Assembly (NCBI GenBank): GCA_013365365.1
Contig: JABVXU010000759.1
Location: 1-22,229 of the forward strand
Length of the DNA stretch: 22,229 bases
Reading direction: 5' to 3'
DNA from: Cruorifilaria tuberocauda
Lineage: Eukaryota > Nematoda > Chromadorea > Rhabditida > Onchocercidae
Below the pieces are notes generated by a model that was not told the DNA's origin, searched no databases, and saw nothing but the letters and a program-made list of their open reading frames with translations. The position numbers were made by a program, and so were the translations under genes. Shown here one piece after another: positions 19,649 to 22,229 of this stretch; positions within the stretch are counted from its first letter, which is position 1; every line of letters starts with the position of its first letter.

Positions 19649-20053
19649 TTAATAATATAGTTAAGTTACAAAGTCGAGTAGTTAAGTTATACCAAATAGT
19701 ATAGTCAAGTTATACCTAATAATATGGTCAAGTTTTAGTTTCGAATATAATCAACTTATCAAATTATATTTAATAATATAGTTAGGTGATACCTAATAAT
19801 ATAGCTAAGTTATACCTAATAATATGATCAAGTTATACTTAATAATATATAGTCAAGTGATACCTAATAATATAATGAAGTTATACCTAACAATATAATC
19901 AAGTTATACTTAACAATATGATCAAGTTATACTTAATAATATAGTCAAGTATACCTAATAATATAGCCAAGTTATACCTAATAATATTGTGAAGTTATAC
20001 CTAACAATATGATCAAGTTATACTTAATAATATAGTCAAGTATACCTAATAAT
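19649..20053. repeat. Minisatellite, period about 24-26 bp
   Basis: Some sixteen degenerate units of the type 'aagttatacctaataatatgatc' or 'agtcaagttatacttaataata' follow one another. Higher-order similarity is visible: the stretch near 19885-19965 resembles 19995-20053. It ends about 80 bases before the stop codon of the minus-strand gene at 20135, so it may lie in or just past that gene's 3' end. Confidence 0.88.
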
Positions 20054-20134
20054 ATGCTTATCAAGTTTTAATATTACAGAATGTAAACTGTGCAAAAGTT
20101 ATTTAAATTTATGAATTCAATAAAAAAATTCAAA

Positions 20135-22229
20135 TTAAACCTTTTCAGTTTGCATCGAAACGACAGTTTTCCCAGTTGCAATCCACGTGATAACGTTGGA
20201 TGAGTTCTTCTGTTCCGAAGTATCATGAGAAATCTTCCTCTCAGTATCACTATTTCTCTCAGAATCGTTTTTTGCATCGGAAATGGTTACCGGTCGTTTC
20301 TCAGATTTATCAGTTAATTCTTTCGTATGATTAACTTCAATTTCTGCTGCAGTCACTATATCAGTTGCTGCAGAATCGCTTATTGTATCGGAAGATTCAT
20401 TCATGGATGAAACGTGAAGTTTCACGTCAGAAGCTTGATTCTGCATCATCAACTTTGGAAGAATTTCGGATTCCTTTTCATGCAACATTTGATGTTCTTT
20501 GGCAGAAACCGTAAAAACAGCGGGAACTTGCGATTCTTCTGCAGCAAGGATACGTGATTCCTCTACCGAACTTGTTCTCAATTCATGTTCTGGAGCTACG
20601 TGAGATTGTTTTGTTTCCTCATCTGGAATATTATGAGATTTCTCAGCAGAATCACCGATAGGAATCTTCAGTGGTGCAAGTGCAACTTCATTTGTTGAAA
20701 CAATTTCCGATATATCGCTTCGAGATCCTTCCATTGGAACATTATGAAGTTTCTACAAACAAAAAAATGACTTGAATCATCAATCAAACTTTTCTGGTAT
20801 TAATTTTAAATTAAATTATGAAATATTAAGAATGATTTGGAGAAGTTTGCATAAAAGTAATTGGAATTTTTTTCCAAAAAATATTTAAGAGAAATGTTTC
20901 AGTTTTATTACTTTAGCAACTTTAGCAATTTTTTCATGATTTTGAATGAATAGTTTCAGATTCTTGAAGAGAATCAACCTGAATTTCTTTCTCCGAACTT
21001 GAGCTATAGATAGATTCTTTCATTATGGTACCTTCAGATTCTTTCAAATGAGTGATTTGATGTTTCTGTGTGGGAACTACTATCGATTCACTTGGTGATT
21101 CCTCTGTTCTTTTTTTACTCGTAACCTGAACGATCTTGAAATGTGTTGTTTCAGGTTTTCTCGAAGTGGGAAGTTGAGCGTTCCGGACTCGAGATTCACT
21201 TCTTGATGCAACTTGAGAATCTTTCTTTGGAACAGTTTCTTTTGGAATCTTTATATACGTGACATCACGTCCGTTCGAATGTATAACTTGAAGCTTCTCT
21301 TCAGAATGCAATTCCTGTTTTGCAGCACAAGGTTGAAAATTCTTCACTTGAGATATCTCTTTATCACTAATCTTTGGTTTGTCTTGTGATAACATTTGGG
21401 ATTTCCTTGCGCAAGTAACTGGAGATTCTGATGAAGGAATAATTTTAGATTTGATAAGGAGAATATCTGAAAATTTGCCTCTTTGAAATATTTGCAATTT
21501 TTTCAATAGTTTAGTAAATTGATATTTTTTTTCTACTGTTAATTGGAAGTTATCTGGTGAAACAGTTTGAGATTTCTCGATCAGTTTATTTTCGGGAAGA
21601 ACAATCAAAGAATTACTTGTTGAAGTAGGATGAGTGGAAGATTTTGTTGCAAAATCCAATTCAGGTTTCATTTGCGGAGCAAGCCTAGAAGATTCTTGTT
21701 CTTCAGGCGGAATTTGATTTAATTGAACTTTTTCGATTGGCGATTCCTGAAATTCTTTTTTCCAATCTCATCTTATTGGTAAATAAAATGATTTCAGTTT
21801 TTGCTAATGAACCCGCGTAAGTGATCAGTTTCACGTGCCTTCTTAGAATCAATCTGAGATTCACGTCGTTGCTGTCGGCATTGCTTATCAGGTGTTTTAT
21901 CAGCAGGTGGTTGATTGGTTATATCATTCTTACTTGAATTACTACTTATGTCTTTATTCATGATTTCTTCTTCATCATTGTTTTCATTTTTCTGGAATGG
22001 AATTTTTGAAATTAGACAAAATCTAAAATTATCAGTTTGTATTCAAATTAATATCTAATTTTTTATCCTTTGAGTATGTTTGAATGATTAATGCATGAAT
22101 TTGATAAATTGAGATATGACAAAATGAAATTTAAGCTATGAGAAAAAATTATCACCTTGATATCGTCTGTATCATTAATTAATGTTATACAAAATCGTTG
22201 TAATAAAAAAAATATTACAAAATATCGAA
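20135..22229 (-). CDS. Unrecognised Ser/Glu/Lys/Gln-rich repetitive protein, 5' partial
   Basis: The family is not recognised. Probable exons in transcription order: 22229-22156 (cut by the window edge), 21991-21813, 21684 to 20979 or beyond, and 20752-20135 ending in TAA. They stay in frame with donor GG|GTTCAT and acceptor TTCTAG at the second junction, and donor CAG|GTTGAT at 20979 for the last. About 520 residues are visible. The first exon reads hydrophobic (FVIFFL) before NDTDDIK, possibly a membrane segment or signal-anchor end. The rest is disordered and charged, made of irregular 10-15 residue units such as ESRILAAEESQV, KESEILPK, KEISQVKN, ESETIHSKS. No enzyme motif is seen. If the 20979 donor is not used, the frame runs on to a TGA at 20934-20936. 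Length, exon joins and function are all uncertain; coding character is supported by long open frames (245 and 199 codons) in AT-rich DNA. Confidence 0.6.

Noticed and set aside
19649..20053. A CRISPR-like array
   Set aside because: Units are contiguous and degenerate with no unique spacers of constant length. This and the other arrays are eukaryotic tandem repeats.
20912..20936. In-frame read-through of the TGA at 20934 to a donor at 20911
   Set aside because: A second in-frame stop (TAA) follows four codons later, before the donor, so read-through cannot connect to the next exon.
21685..21746. Exon start at 21746 (after aatttcag) for the repetitive gene
   Set aside because: The frame is open from there, but the only donor found near the end of the preceding exon (GG|GTTCAT) is in the wrong phase. 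The acceptor at 21685-21686 restores the frame, so it was preferred, with reservations.

Overview
This window looks like nuclear DNA of a nematode, most likely a spirurid or filarial-type (clade III) worm. It is very AT-rich. Genes are cut into short exons by mostly small GT-AG introns, and strong U-rich/CAG acceptor sites lie just upstream of start codons, as expected for spliced-leader trans-splicing. One gene encodes an MSP domain, an abundant nematode fold. The species assignment is inference: no rRNA, tRNA or spliced-leader gene was found to settle it.

Layout. Bases 1-5200 hold no recognisable gene. They contain tandem duplications and minisatellites, and one GC-richer island (about 4301-4892) with tRNA-like pol III promoter boxes that may be a SINE- or MITE-like element. 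Bases 5237-9489 (+) and 10699-13655 (+) are two tandem paralogs of the seven-bladed WD40 protein DCAF7/WDR68 (AN11/TTG1 family; SWAN proteins in C. elegans). Each was rebuilt here as ten coding exons, with nine intron positions and phases matching one-to-one. The upstream copy (423 aa) has a Gln/Pro-rich N-terminal extension. The downstream copy (375 aa) is closer to animal DCAF7 but needs a GC-AG intron and has lost a conserved Trp.

The minus strand follows, tail-to-tail with the WD40 pair. Bases 14295-15812 encode a 159-aa MSP-domain protein (five exons) that stops just before the last conserved MSP strand. Bases 16295-18626 encode a 179-aa REEP/TB2-DP1/HVA22-type ER membrane-shaping protein (four exons). 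Bases 20135-22229 encode a low-complexity Ser/Glu/Lys/Gln-rich protein that runs off the right edge. The REEP and MSP genes lie head-to-tail about 480 bp apart, so an operon is possible but unproven.

Repeats make up a large share of the noncoding DNA: a 141-bp duplication at the left edge, arrays with periods near 11, 25, 27, 35-36, 36-40, 44 and 119 bp, duplications of 121, 125 and about 140-174 bp, and a 35-bp-arm inverted repeat at 18820-18953. Several sit inside REEP introns or flanks and duplicate a splice donor and poly(A) signals. No CRISPR array, prokaryotic operon or selfish gene cassette was seen. The most notable items are the tandem DCAF7 pair, the non-canonical intron, the C-terminally short MSP protein and the tRNA-like island.
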